A stretch of 19,131 nt of DNA, taken from NCBI GenBank assembly GCA_023394035.1, contig JAEXBK010000067.1:1-19131 (forward strand). Direction: 5' to 3'. A model generated the notes under the pieces. That model was not told the DNA's origin. It did no database searches and was given only the letters and a program-made list of their open reading frames with translations. Made by a program: the position numbers and the translations under genes. This DNA comes from Bacillota bacterium (GTDB taxonomy: Bacteria > Bacillota > Clostridia > Peptostreptococcales > Anaerovoracaceae). Below, in pieces: positions 1 through 6,339 of this stretch (positions are counted from its first letter, which is position 1; each line of letters begins with the position of its first letter).

Positions 1-165
1 CACCATGTCCGCTCAACCGAGGGAACAGGACTCGGGCTTTCCATCGTAAAAGAAATTCTCGAGCTTCACAAGTGCGATTACGGTGTAATCAGCAAGCAGG
101 GCAAAGGCTCGACGTTCTGGTTTGAGCTCGATCCGGTCAAGAACAAAACCGGCAAGCGATCATAA
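1..165 (+). CDS. Sensor histidine kinase, C-terminal fragment
   Basis: The frame is open from base 1 to the TAA at 163-165 and encodes about 54 residues with no start inside the window. The segment EGTGLGLSIVKEILELH is the G2 box and following helix of a HATPase_c domain. The later KGSTFWFELD is the usual last strand, after which the protein ends with a short basic tail. This is the ATP-binding end of a two-component sensor kinase that would phosphorylate a response regulator encoded to the left. The signal it senses cannot be known from this piece. It is followed closely by a rho-independent terminator, so it is the last gene of its transcript. Confidence 0.9.
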   Translation, partial: HHVRSTEGTGLGLSIVKEILELHKCDYGVISKQGKGSTFWFELDPVKNKTGKRS

Positions 166-184
166 AGACCTTGTAAGTAATCAA

Positions 185-219
185 GTAAAAAACAGCGACT
201 ACAAATCGCTGTTTTTTTT
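185..219. terminator. Bidirectional rho-independent terminator
   Basis: Arms AACAGCGA (191-198) and TCGCTGTT (206-213) enclose a 7-nt loop, with an A-run on the left and eight Ts on the right. It can terminate the histidine kinase transcript on plus and the membrane-protein transcript on minus. The minus-strand stop codon lies inside the hairpin. Confidence 0.85.
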
Positions 220-588
220 GCTTAACAGATGGTCTATCGTGCATTCGCCGCCGAACAGTATGATCGTCAGGAGTGCAAACACGATTCCTGCCGGAGTCAT
301 GAATTTCATGCGCCCTATGCCCATGCTGTTCAGTATCGTAATCACGAGATATGCGGCAAGGAGCAGCTCCTGAATCACGACATATGCGACCTTCTTCGGC
401 TTCGAAAGGAGTGAAACCTTGCTGAAATCTCCATGGAATGAATAATAAAGCGATGCTACGCCGAGCGAAAGTATAAGCATCCCCGGCAATATCATGCTTA
501 TCTTTGTTATTCCGGAAAGGATGACCGTATATATCGCTGCCGAGCCTGCAAGTATGAGCTCACAGGCGAATATCTTTTTTCTTTTCAT
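199..588 (-). CDS. Small four-helix membrane protein, unknown function
   Basis: This encodes 129 residues, almost wholly hydrophobic. Four membrane-spanning segments are apparent: about residues 7-28, 32-50, 66-88 and 98-115. They are separated by short basic loops, and the tail is basic. I do not recognise a named family. The ATG sits 32 nt downstream of the nucleoside kinase stop, so the two genes are probably one transcript. The ribosome binding site is weak (AAGAAAAA). Its stop codon lies within the bidirectional terminator. The hydrophobic pattern and operon position support it as a real gene; no function can be assigned. Confidence 0.6.
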   Translation of the reverse strand: MKRKKIFACELILAGSAAIYTVILSGITKISMILPGMLILSLGVASLYYSFHGDFSKVSLLSKPKKVAYVVIQELLLAAYLVITILNSMGIGRMKFMTPAGIVFALLTIILFGGECTIDHLLSKKNSDL

Positions 589-620
589 TATTTTTCTTAC
601 ATAATCGCAGCTTGCACGTA

Positions 621-2285
621 TCAGCTTACGAAAATGCTGCCTCCTATAAATTCTCTTATGATCGAGTTATTGACTATCATGGAATCATCCTCAATCGTGC
701 GGAAAAAGTCGAGGAACTGCAGCATCCGCTGCGCCTCTGCAAACTCTTCATCCTTTGGCGTTATCTGCCTGAGCAGCGGCTCTGCATATTTGCGCAGCAC
801 CGATATTTCGTATACATGATATGAGTTGAACAGCACATCCGCCTCACCGCTGTAAGGAAAGATATTTCTGTCTTCGCCCGCTCTTACCTTCGGCCAATTT
901 TTGATGGTGCTTGCTGCAGAATGTCCGCGATAAAGATTGTCTCTCACAAGCCTTCTGAGCATTCTCTCGTCCGTTGTCGGTATCCTGTTATGAATATCAA
1001 TGTTAAGCTGCGTCAGCGGACTTATATATATCTTGTATTTCTCGTCCTTCGGTATGAACTCGGTAAGCTGCTCATTAAGACCGTGTATTCCCTCGATTAC
1101 TATAGGCTGTCCTTCCTGAAGTGAGGTTATCCTTTTCCCGAATTCCTTGTGTCCCGTCAGAAAATCAAAGCTCGGAAGATCCACAGTCTTTCCGGCAAGC
1201 AGGTCATTCATATTTCTGTTGAAAAGCTCAATGTCAAGGGCATTGATGCTCTCAAAATCCTTTTCTCCGTTCTCGTCAAGCGGCGTCTCTTCTCTTTCGA
1301 TAAAGTAGTCGTCAGTTCCAAGATAAAGCGGAGAAAGACCGTTGACCCTGAGCTGAACGCAAAGTCTTCGCGCAAAGGTAGTCTTTCCGGAGGAAGACGG
1401 TCCTGCGATCAAAACTATCCTCTTATGATGCTGCTTGATTTCGTCGGCTATCTGTGCAATCTTCTTTTCGTGAAGAGCCTCGGATAGCTGAATGAGTTCT
1501 TTGTACTCGCCCGATTCGATTTTATCATTTAAGTCGCAGACATAATCCACCCCGAGCAGCTTGTCCCATTCGCTCTGTTCTTCGAATGCGTAATAAAGTT
1601 TTTTCTCGTCTACATATGGAGGGATCTCGTCAGGCTTTGACGGATGAGGGAATCTCACGAGCACGCCGTGATTATATTTTCTGAGTTCAAAGTGCCTGAT
1701 ATATCCCGTCGACGGAACCATAAGGCCATAGAAAAAGTCGCGATACCCGTCAAGCTCATAGAAGCTCACCCACGAAAGCTCAGGCACAGACTCGATTATT
1801 CGGCTGCGTTCGGTTCTTCCGCTTATGGTAAGCATCTCAAGTGCCTGCTCCCTCGTAACGACTTCTCTTTTTAGAGGAAGGTCAAGCTCGACGATCTCGC
1901 GCATTCTCTTTTCTATTTCTGAAACCACAGCATCGGTAACAGGTGCATGATTTCTAATTTCGGTATACAGACCTTTGTTAAGCGAGTTTTGGATGACTAC
2001 GCTTGCATTTCCGCATACATCCTCTACCGCCTTAAGATATATCAAAGCCAGACTGTTCTGGTATATGAGATTTGCCGCCTGTGTTCTTATGTCAAGAGGC
2101 TCTATCATACATTCCTCGTCCACCTCAAAGCTGAGAGGCACGACCTTGTTATTCACCTTTGCGGCAACAACCGTATATGGAAAAAGTTCAGCTGCGCTTT
2201 CGCACACCTGCCCTATAGTGGTTCCGGGTTTGATATTTCTGCTGACGGTATCCGTATTCTTACCTGTCAAAAGCTTGATTATCAT
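621..2285 (-). CDS. Nucleoside (uridine-like) kinase with N-terminal TGS/ThrRS-like region
   Basis: The protein has 554 residues. The C-terminal part is a P-loop phosphoribulokinase/uridine kinase domain: Walker A GPSSSGKT at residues 295-302, a TDDYF segment at about 324-328 in the substrate region, and IEGIHGL at about 398-404. The N-terminal 60 residues resemble a TGS/ubiquitin-like fold, and residues about 70-240 resemble the second additional domain of threonyl-tRNA synthetase. This architecture is known in Clostridia, where it is annotated as nucleoside or uridine kinase. The expected reaction is 5'-phosphorylation of a nucleoside using ATP or GTP in the cytoplasm. The start is set by GGAGGGAG at 2290-2297, five bases ahead of the ATG. 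It is followed by a small membrane protein. The exact substrate is inferred, not shown. Confidence 0.85.
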   Translation of the reverse strand: MIIKLLTGKNTDTVSRNIKPGTTIGQVCESAAELFPYTVVAAKVNNKVVPLSFEVDEECMIEPLDIRTQAANLIYQNSLALIYLKAVEDVCGNASVVIQNSLNKGLYTEIRNHAPVTDAVVSEIEKRMREIVELDLPLKREVVTREQALEMLTISGRTERSRIIESVPELSWVSFYELDGYRDFFYGLMVPSTGYIRHFELRKYNHGVLVRFPHPSKPDEIPPYVDEKKLYYAFEEQSEWDKLLGVDYVCDLNDKIESGEYKELIQLSEALHEKKIAQIADEIKQHHKRIVLIAGPSSSGKTTFARRLCVQLRVNGLSPLYLGTDDYFIEREETPLDENGEKDFESINALDIELFNRNMNDLLAGKTVDLPSFDFLTGHKEFGKRITSLQEGQPIVIEGIHGLNEQLTEFIPKDEKYKIYISPLTQLNIDIHNRIPTTDERMLRRLVRDNLYRGHSAASTIKNWPKVRAGEDRNIFPYSGEADVLFNSYHVYEISVLRKYAEPLLRQITPKDEEFAEAQRMLQFLDFFRTIEDDSMIVNNSIIREFIGGSIFVS

Positions 2286-2289
2286 TAAG

Positions 2290-2317
2290 CTCCCTCCGTT
2301 TCCTCATATAAATTATA
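2290..2317 (-). promoter_or_regulatory. Candidate -10 and ribosome binding site of the nucleoside kinase gene
   Basis: A perfect TATAAT (minus strand, 2312-2317) lies just upstream of GGAGGGAG (2290-2297). The region at -35 spacing is not consensus (CTTTTT), so promoter strength is uncertain. The terminator of the upstream gene supports independent initiation here. Confidence 0.35.
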
Positions 2318-2340
2318 TGCTATGATTGTACCATAAAAAG

Positions 2341-2372
2341 GGCAAAAAAGACAGCGGTTTGAATACCGCCGC
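2341..2372 (-). terminator. Rho-independent terminator after the ydbC-like gene
   Basis: On the minus strand GCGGT and ACCGC form a short stem with a 6-nt loop, followed by TGTCTTTTTTG. The stem is only five base pairs (2354-2358 with 2365-2369), so termination may be partial. Confidence 0.55.
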
Positions 2373-2390
2373 CTTGAATTTGCCTTGTGA

Positions 2391-2750
2391 TTACGCTTGC
2401 TGAAGCTGTACCTCAGCTTCAACTTCCGGCTTCTGTGATGCTTCCGCCTGCGCCGGTCTCGGAGTCTTTTTCCGTCTTTCGGCTCTCGCTTCCTTCTCCT
2501 CCTCCGCATGGCGCACCGCCTTTCGGCTTCTGTCTGCCATGTAAAGGTCAACGACCTTTCTCATGTCTCTGGGAAGAAGCGTTATTCCTCTGCTCATTCG
2601 CTCGTGATCCTGATCCCAATCGCGAATGTCGTACTTCGGAATCTGTCCGTTCCACGAAACCAGGTTCAGCTCCTTGCGCCAGCCCGATTCGTTCTCGCTC
2701 AAAACCCCGATGTGTTCAACAATTTCAAATGTAACTTCTCTTTCTGTCAT
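2391..2750 (-). CDS. YdbC-family PC4-like ssDNA-binding protein with charged tail
   Basis: The protein has 119 residues. Residues 1-70 match the bacterial YdbC family, related to eukaryotic coactivator PC4: VTFEIVEHIGVLSE, SGWRKELNLVSWN and KYDIRDWDQDHERMSRGITL follow the family pattern. Members bind single-stranded DNA or RNA as dimers through a curved beta-sheet. The typical protein ends at about 70-75 residues. Here about 45 further residues follow, rich in Lys, Arg, Glu, Ala and Pro and probably disordered, ending in Gln-rich VQLQQA. The gene has its own promoter with a perfect TTGACA and its own terminator. A shorter frame reading through the same DNA toward 2285 is a shadow. Assignment is firm for the core; the role of the tail is unknown. 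Confidence 0.85.
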   Translation of the reverse strand: MTEREVTFEIVEHIGVLSENESGWRKELNLVSWNGQIPKYDIRDWDQDHERMSRGITLLPRDMRKVVDLYMADRSRKAVRHAEEEKEARAERRKKTPRPAQAEASQKPEVEAEVQLQQA

Positions 2751-2785
2751 ATTAACCTCTCTTTCTTGATTCGCCCTCTATAAAG

Positions 2786-2814
2786 AGAGTAACATCACAG
2801 CAGTTAAATGTCAA
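2786..2814 (-). promoter_or_regulatory. Sigma-A promoter of the ydbC-like gene
   Basis: On the minus strand TTGACA (2809-2814), a 17-bp spacer and TACTCT (2786-2791) lie about 35 bp ahead of the ATG. The -35 is a full consensus match. Confidence 0.65.
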
Positions 2815-2851
2815 ATTTTCCCATTTAATTGGTGATTATTATTTTGCGGGC

Positions 2852-2881
2852 TTGCGTATGGTGCGCAGCCTTTGATATAAT
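2852..2881 (+). promoter_or_regulatory. Sigma-A promoter of the DUF3887-like gene
   Basis: TTGCGT (2852-2857), an 18-bp spacer and TATAAT (2876-2881) are followed by AAAAAAGGAG and the ATG at 2901. The leader is very short, about 14 nt. Confidence 0.6.
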
Positions 2882-2900
2882 ATAAAAAAGGAGTTTAGCC

Positions 2901-3311
2901 ATGAAAAAGAGATATTATTGTGCAGCCGCCGCCTTTGTGCTTGTCGCAGGCATGTATATCGGCAGAAAGGTTCTTGATTCAGCCTCTTCATCGTTGATGC
3001 TGGTTCTCGTTAAGCGCACCAAATACATAATCAAAGCAATAAATGACCGCAACTACGAAAAGTGCCATGCGGCTTTTGCCGATGATCTTAAGTCATCTAT
3101 GAGCTTAACTCAAATGCAAAACACCTTTGATCCTGTAGTCAGCGCACTCGGCAGCTTCATCCGCATCAAAAGCATCGATGTCGATTCCCGTCCTGATTCC
3201 GAAACAGGTCTCATGCAGTGTTCCATGAAGTGTGAATATGAGCACGGACAGGCTCAGTTTAATATTCTGTATGACAGCAGCTTGCACGTCGGCGGTATCT
3301 ACATCAAATAG
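2901..3311 (+). CDS. Membrane-anchored DUF3887-like protein
   Basis: The 136-residue product has one hydrophobic segment at residues 5-20 (a signal anchor or uncleaved signal), then a basic VLVKRTKYII stretch. The remaining about 100 residues have the pattern of the DUF3887/SnoaL-like families: a helix with INDRNYEKCHAAFADDLKSSM, QMQNTFDPVVSALGSF, then strands ending ARFNILYD-like QFNILYD and VGGIYIK. Such domains are cone-shaped, usually extracytoplasmic, and of unknown ligand. GGAG is eight bases ahead of the ATG. It is transcribed alone. Its final eight bases overlap the end of the exonuclease III gene on the other strand. The family call is by pattern only. Confidence 0.7.
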   Translation: MKKRYYCAAAAFVLVAGMYIGRKVLDSASSSLMLVLVKRTKYIIKAINDRNYEKCHAAFADDLKSSMSLTQMQNTFDPVVSALGSFIRIKSIDVDSRPDSETGLMQCSMKCEYEHGQAQFNILYDSSLHVGGIYIK

Positions 3312-4053
3312 AAAGTTCAAGCTCTACAGGGCAGTGATCGCTTCCGAATATATCGGGATGGATTTCTGCTCTTTTTATTTTCTCATTAAGTGCGTCATTT
3401 ACAAGGAAATAGTCTATGCGCCATCCCGTATTGTTTTTTCGTGCATTGAATCTGTATGACCACCAGCTGTATGCTCCCGTTTTGTCAGGATAAAGGTATC
3501 TGAATGTATCCGTAAAGCCTGCCGCAAGAAGCTCCGTCATCTTTCCGCGTTCTTCATCAGAGAAGCCTGCATTCCCTCGGTTTGTCTTTGGATTCTTAAG
3601 GTCAATTTCTTCGTGCGCAACATTGAGATCTCCGCATATGACGACATTCTTTTTCTTCGCAAGCTCCGACACAAACGCCCGGAAATCATCCTCCCATTTC
3701 ATCCTGTATTCTATTCTTTTCAGACCATCCTGCGCATTAGGAACATAAACGTTTACAAGGTAAAAATCCTCGTATTCGAGAATGATGCCCCTGCCTTCGT
3801 CGGTATGCTCACCAAAGTTATATTGCACCGATATCGGCTCGTGCTTTGCAAAAATCGCTGTTCCCGAATATCCCTTTTTCTCGGCATAGCTATAGAACTC
3901 AAGATAGCCCGGCAAATCAACAACCGCCTGCCCCTCCTGCATCTTCGTCTCCTGAATACAGAAAAAGTCAGCATCAAGGTTCTTCACTATATCTTCAAAG
4001 CCTTTTCCAAGGCACGCCCTAAGGCCGTTAACATTCCATGAAATAAATCTCAT
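3304..4053 (-). CDS. xth: Exodeoxyribonuclease III / AP endonuclease
   Basis: The protein has 249 residues, normal for bacterial exonuclease III/ExoA. It cleaves abasic sites and degrades 3' ends in base-excision repair, in the cytoplasm with Mg2+. Visible motifs are SWNVNGLRA (N7), IQETK (metal-binding E35), VYVPNA (Y103), GDLNVAH (D142 and N144), WRIDYF (D214) and GSDHCPV (D239 and catalytic H240). Every catalytic residue of the endonuclease/exonuclease/phosphatase fold is present. GGAGGTGTAAG precedes the ATG. It is a single-gene unit, divergent from the tRNA gene and overlapping the DUF3887-like gene tail to tail by eight bases. No terminator is visible beyond its stop, so its transcript probably runs antisense to that gene. 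Confidence 0.95.
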   Translation of the reverse strand: MRFISWNVNGLRACLGKGFEDIVKNLDADFFCIQETKMQEGQAVVDLPGYLEFYSYAEKKGYSGTAIFAKHEPISVQYNFGEHTDEGRGIILEYEDFYLVNVYVPNAQDGLKRIEYRMKWEDDFRAFVSELAKKKNVVICGDLNVAHEEIDLKNPKTNRGNAGFSDEERGKMTELLAAGFTDTFRYLYPDKTGAYSWWSYRFNARKNNTGWRIDYFLVNDALNEKIKRAEIHPDIFGSDHCPVELELSI

Positions 4054-4070
4054 CTTACACCTCCGTATAG

Positions 4071-4076
4071 ATTATA
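4071..4076 (-). promoter_or_regulatory. Candidate -10 of the exonuclease III gene
   Basis: A perfect TATAAT on the minus strand lies 18 bp ahead of the ATG. No convincing -35 is present at the right spacing. Confidence 0.35.
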
Positions 4077-4122
4077 TAATACCCCAAGGCGCAATAATTG
4101 CACAATAAATATGTCTCCCCGC

Positions 4123-4151
4123 TTGAATTTATTCTTTAGCTGCAATATAAT
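4123..4151 (+). promoter_or_regulatory. Sigma-A promoter of the tRNA-Ala gene
   Basis: TTGAAT (4123-4128), a 17-bp spacer and TATAAT (4146-4151) lie 18 bp upstream of the mature tRNA 5' end. It matches the strong promoters typical of stable RNA genes. Confidence 0.75.
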
Positions 4152-4169
4152 ACCCTTGTATATAGGTAC

Positions 4170-4245
4170 GGGGTATTAGCTCAGCCGGGAGAGCGCTGCG
4201 TTCGCAATGCAGAGGTCAGGGGTTCGATCCCCCTATGCTCCACCA
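4170..4245 (+). tRNA. tRNA-Ala (anticodon CGC)
   Basis: The 76-nt gene folds as a cloverleaf. Acceptor GGGGTAT pairs with ATGCTCC, giving the G3-U70 pair that is the alanine identity element. The anticodon stem CTGCG/TGCAG holds loop TTCGCAA with anticodon CGC, reading codon GCG. The T arm is AGGGG-TTCGATC-CCCCT and the D loop contains AGCCGGGAGA. The 3' CCA is encoded at 4243-4245. It stands alone behind its own promoter. Confidence 0.95.
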
Positions 4246-4246
4246 A

Positions 4247-4294
4247 AACAAGCTGCCCCACGAGTGCAAAGCACGAGTGGTTAGGCAGCTTGTT
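4247..4294. terminator. Long hairpin downstream of tRNA-Ala, probable terminator or processing element
   Basis: An 11-bp stem, AACAAGCTGCC (4247-4257) with GGCAGCTTGTT (4284-4294), is followed after a TTA bulge by CCAC/GTGG, tandem GA/GA mismatches, GTGC/GCAC and an AAA loop. On minus the stem is followed by TTGTTTTGG, which could end the thioredoxin operon transcript. On plus the T-tract is poor (TTGTTCGC). Confidence 0.6.
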
Positions 4295-4391
4295 CGCTAG
4301 GGATGCCTGCGATTGACGAGCTTTGGCGAAGTCAGAGCAGGTTGCAATGCGAACATAGAAGAAGGAACTCATCCATAGCGAATGAGCTCCT
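4291..4391 (+). repeat. Cluster of nested inverted repeats after tRNA-Ala
   Basis: TGTTCGC (4291-4297) pairs with GCGAACA (4349-4355). Inside it CCTGC (4306-4310) pairs with GCAGG (4337-4341), and TGAC (4314-4317) with GTCA (4331-4334). A further hairpin has AGGA-CTCAT (4363-4372) pairing with ATGAG-TCCT (4382-4391), with one A/C mismatch. TTCGCTA (4293-4299) can instead pair with TAGCGAA (4376-4382). The strand of function is unknown. No credible protein is encoded here. Confidence 0.55.
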
Positions 4392-4447
4392 ATATCCAGC
4401 CTGTTTCCAGACTATTTCAAGGCTATTTTTCGGATACTTCAAGGGTC

Positions 4448-5011
4448 CTATTTTCCGGCGTCGGCTTTGATTATCTCGTCTATGCGCTTGTCAAGCTCTT
4501 CGCGATTTGAACCGTTAATAGCCCCTACAATAGGATCCCCTACGATTTCTCCTTTTCTGTTTACAAGAACCGTCGTAGGGAATGCGAGTATCTTTGCCAC
4601 ATACTTACCGCCTTCCGATTCAGGATCCATATAAATATTTCTGTAGGTAGCTCCCTGCTTACTGAGAATCGTCTTAGATTCCTCGAGCAGACCCTTGTTG
4701 AGTCCGATTTCGGCATTCACACCTATAAGCTCTCCGCCTTTTTCTTTGAGTTCCTTATTTATCTTTTCAAGCTCAGGCATCTCGGAAACGCATGCGCTGC
4801 ATCCGTTGAACCAGAAATTGAGAACCGTTACGGCATTGTTTTTGAACATCTCGTTATCCACTTTGGCGCCTTCGTAATCCGTCCCCGTAAATCCGGGAAA
4901 AGCAGCCGATTTTTCACCGTCCGTATTCTCCTTCTTCCCTCCACACGCTGCAAGCGAAAATACGATAACAATCATCATGATTGCAGCAATTACTTTAGTT
5001 GTTTTTTTCAT
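4448..5011 (-). CDS. TlpA/ResA-like thioredoxin lipoprotein
   Basis: The chosen start gives 187 residues. An upstream in-frame GTG would add seven residues, but AAAGGAT lies eight bases ahead of the ATG at 5011 and the signal peptide begins there. Residues 1-22 form a lipoprotein signal with lipobox LAAC (C23). A thioredoxin fold of the AhpC/TSA-Redoxin type follows: NFWFNGCSAC gives the CxxC at C71-C74, and AFPTTVLVNRKG contains the cis-proline (P145). It should act outside the membrane as a thiol-disulfide oxidoreductase. Its start overlaps the polyferredoxin gene by 17 bases, so the two are translationally linked. The pairing suggests that electrons or reducing power cross the membrane to this protein, but that is inference. 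Confidence 0.88.
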   Translation of the reverse strand: MKKTTKVIAAIMMIVIVFSLAACGGKKENTDGEKSAAFPGFTGTDYEGAKVDNEMFKNNAVTVLNFWFNGCSACVSEMPELEKINKELKEKGGELIGVNAEIGLNKGLLEESKTILSKQGATYRNIYMDPESEGGKYVAKILAFPTTVLVNRKGEIVGDPIVGAINGSNREELDKRIDEIIKADAGK

Positions 5012-5909
5012 AGTTAAATCCTTTCTCTTCACGACTTTTCCTTAAAGCGAACTTTACATTTATAGCCTCAGTCGGACAAGCAGCTTTACATTCTCCGCAC
5101 CTTATGCATTCGAGATGCGATACGTTCTTCGTAATATCGACATCCATTTTGCATGTTCGCGCACATTTCCCGCACGATATGCATTTTTCTTCGTCCACAT
5201 TGTACTGGAGGAATGAAAATTTATTAAAAAGCGCATAAAAAGCGCCGAGCGGGCAAATCCATTTACAGAACGGTCTGTAAAATAAAACGCTTAGAATTAT
5301 TACCGCTGCAAGTATAGTGCTTTTCCACATGAACAGAGGACCGAGCGTATGTCTTATTCCTTCGTTGACTATGGAAAGCGGTATCGCGCCTTCAATCACG
5401 CCCTGCGGACATATGTACTTGCAAAAATATGGCGCTCCGATTCCGGCATTATTTACTAGCAAAGCCGGCAGCAGACATACCGCAACTACCAAAATAAAGT
5501 ATTTTATATATGTCAGAGCTTTAAGGCGCTTGGTGCTGAACTTTCTCGTCGGGATCTTATGGAGGAGCTCCTGAAACCAACCGAACGGGCATAGAAATCC
5601 GCATATAAATCTCCCGCCTAACACTCCGAACATCATCGCTATACCTGTCACATAAAGCGAAAAGCTAAATTTTTGTGAGCCGGCAACTGCCTGAAAGGAG
5701 CCTATAGGACAAGAGCCGGCTGCCCCCGGACATGAATAACAATTCAAGCCGGGTACACATGCATATTTCGCGCTGCCCGTATATATTTCACCCTTAACGA
5801 AGTTCGGAAGATGAATGTTGGTAGCCAGTGCAGCCATTGCCTGCACAGTGCCTCTCGACATGAAAAATCTCTTCAGTTTTCCTTTTCGATCTGTTTCTTT
5901 TTTAGCCAA
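4995..5909 (-). CDS. NapH/CcoG-like membrane polyferredoxin
   Basis: The protein has 304 residues. Two classic [4Fe-4S] motifs, CISCGKCARTC (243-253) and CIRCGECKAAC (268-278), form a C-terminal dicluster ferredoxin. Membrane segments lie at about 84-108, 133-153 and 196-211. Membrane-edge CxxxCP motifs occur at 103-108, 163-168 and 215-220, as in NapH, NosR and YccM relatives. An extra Cys-rich stretch (C51, C57, C60, C67) precedes the first membrane segment. It probably moves electrons between a quinol or ferredoxin pool and an extracytoplasmic acceptor. The start codon is TTG, because an in-frame TAG lies two codons upstream; GGAG lies 10 bases ahead of it. It overlaps the CxxC peptide gene by eight bases and the thioredoxin gene by 17. 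Confidence 0.88.
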   Translation of the reverse strand: MAKKETDRKGKLKRFFMSRGTVQAMAALATNIHLPNFVKGEIYTGSAKYACVPGLNCYSCPGAAGSCPIGSFQAVAGSQKFSFSLYVTGIAMMFGVLGGRFICGFLCPFGWFQELLHKIPTRKFSTKRLKALTYIKYFILVVAVCLLPALLVNNAGIGAPYFCKYICPQGVIEGAIPLSIVNEGIRHTLGPLFMWKSTILAAVIILSVLFYRPFCKWICPLGAFYALFNKFSFLQYNVDEEKCISCGKCARTCKMDVDITKNVSHLECIRCGECKAACPTEAINVKFALRKSREEKGFNYEKNN

Positions 5910-6048
5910 TTCCTACACACTCCAAACAAATTTTTATCGCTTTGCCCAAAACCGCAGCCGCTTCTCCGCGGTATGCACCGACTATTATAAGCGCTGCCGC
6001 CACCGAGAAAAATATCCACGGCATGACACGGATATTCTTTTTTTTCAT
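5902..6048 (-). CDS. CD1871A-family CxxC small membrane protein
   Basis: The peptide has 48 residues. The start at 6048 is chosen because GGAGGGATCTG directly precedes this ATG; the frame stays open further upstream, but that DNA holds a terminator hairpin. One hydrophobic segment (about 10-25) is followed by AYRGEAAAVLGKAIKICLECVGIG, with the CLEC motif at C41-C44 near the C-terminus. This matches the CD1871A family of CxxC small proteins found beside polyferredoxin genes in Clostridia. Function is not established. The position of the CxxC next to the membrane, and the eight-base overlap with the polyferredoxin gene, suggest it supplies thiols or cluster ligands to that complex. The overlap is seen; the role is inferred. 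Confidence 0.8.
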   Translation of the reverse strand: MKKKNIRVMPWIFFSVAAALIIVGAYRGEAAAVLGKAIKICLECVGIG

Positions 6049-6073
6049 CAGATCCCTCCTCGCATTTTTATAA

Positions 6074-6114
6074 CAAAAAACCGGATAGCAGTAAAACCCG
6101 GCATCCGGTTTTGA
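6074..6114 (-). terminator. Terminator-type hairpin in the leader of the redox operon
   Basis: On minus, AAAACCGGAT (6112-6103) pairs with ATCCGGTTTT (6086-6077) around a 16-nt loop and is followed by T residues. It ends about 27 nt before the first start codon. It may terminate the purine transporter transcript, or act as an attenuator for the redox operon. Confidence 0.65.
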
Positions 6115-6128
6115 TAACGCTACTGAGA

Positions 6129-6233
6129 CTATATTAGTTCTATACGTTTTTATATATTTCCGCATTATTCCGCCGCAGCCCGATGCTCTCGTTAATCGAA
6201 TGCCTGCAGGCGGAATGCATGTTACTAATATAG
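6129..6233. repeat. Large nested inverted repeat between two operons
   Basis: Outer arms CTATATTAGT (6129-6138) and ACTAATATAG (6224-6233) are a perfect 10-bp match. Inner arms ATTCCGCCGCAG (6167-6178) and CTGC-GGCGGAAT (6204-6216) form 12 pairs with one bulged A. CGAT/ATCG (6181-6184, 6195-6198) can close a further stem. The element has no coding frame. It could be a leader RNA on minus or a palindromic repeat; neither is proven. Confidence 0.5.
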
Positions 6234-6339
6234 CTTGTCAGTTTGTTGATTTCTTGTAAGGGTTGTAGGTTTTTTGTGAGAATGTCTTGTGGGCAAGTTC
6301 CGCATTTTACAAATCACACTTCCTTAATAGGATGTTTCT

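Noticed and set aside
2285..2551. Minus-strand frame rich in Arg and Lys
   Set aside because: It overlaps the YdbC-like gene in another frame, crosses its terminator and the kinase promoter, and has the low-complexity composition of a shadow.
4258..4283. Possible kink-turn in the hairpin after tRNA-Ala
   Set aside because: A 3-nt bulge and tandem GA mismatches are present, but four base pairs separate them; in a kink-turn they are adjacent.
4181..4372. Minus-strand 63-codon frame whose end reads VEHRGIEPLTSALRTQRSPG
   Set aside because: It is antisense to tRNA-Ala and its hairpins. This phrase is a well-known false protein annotation arising from translating tRNA genes on the wrong strand.
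6049..6165. 39-codon upstream extension of the CxxC peptide
   Set aside because: It runs across the leader terminator hairpin, while GGAGGG directly precedes the ATG at 6048.
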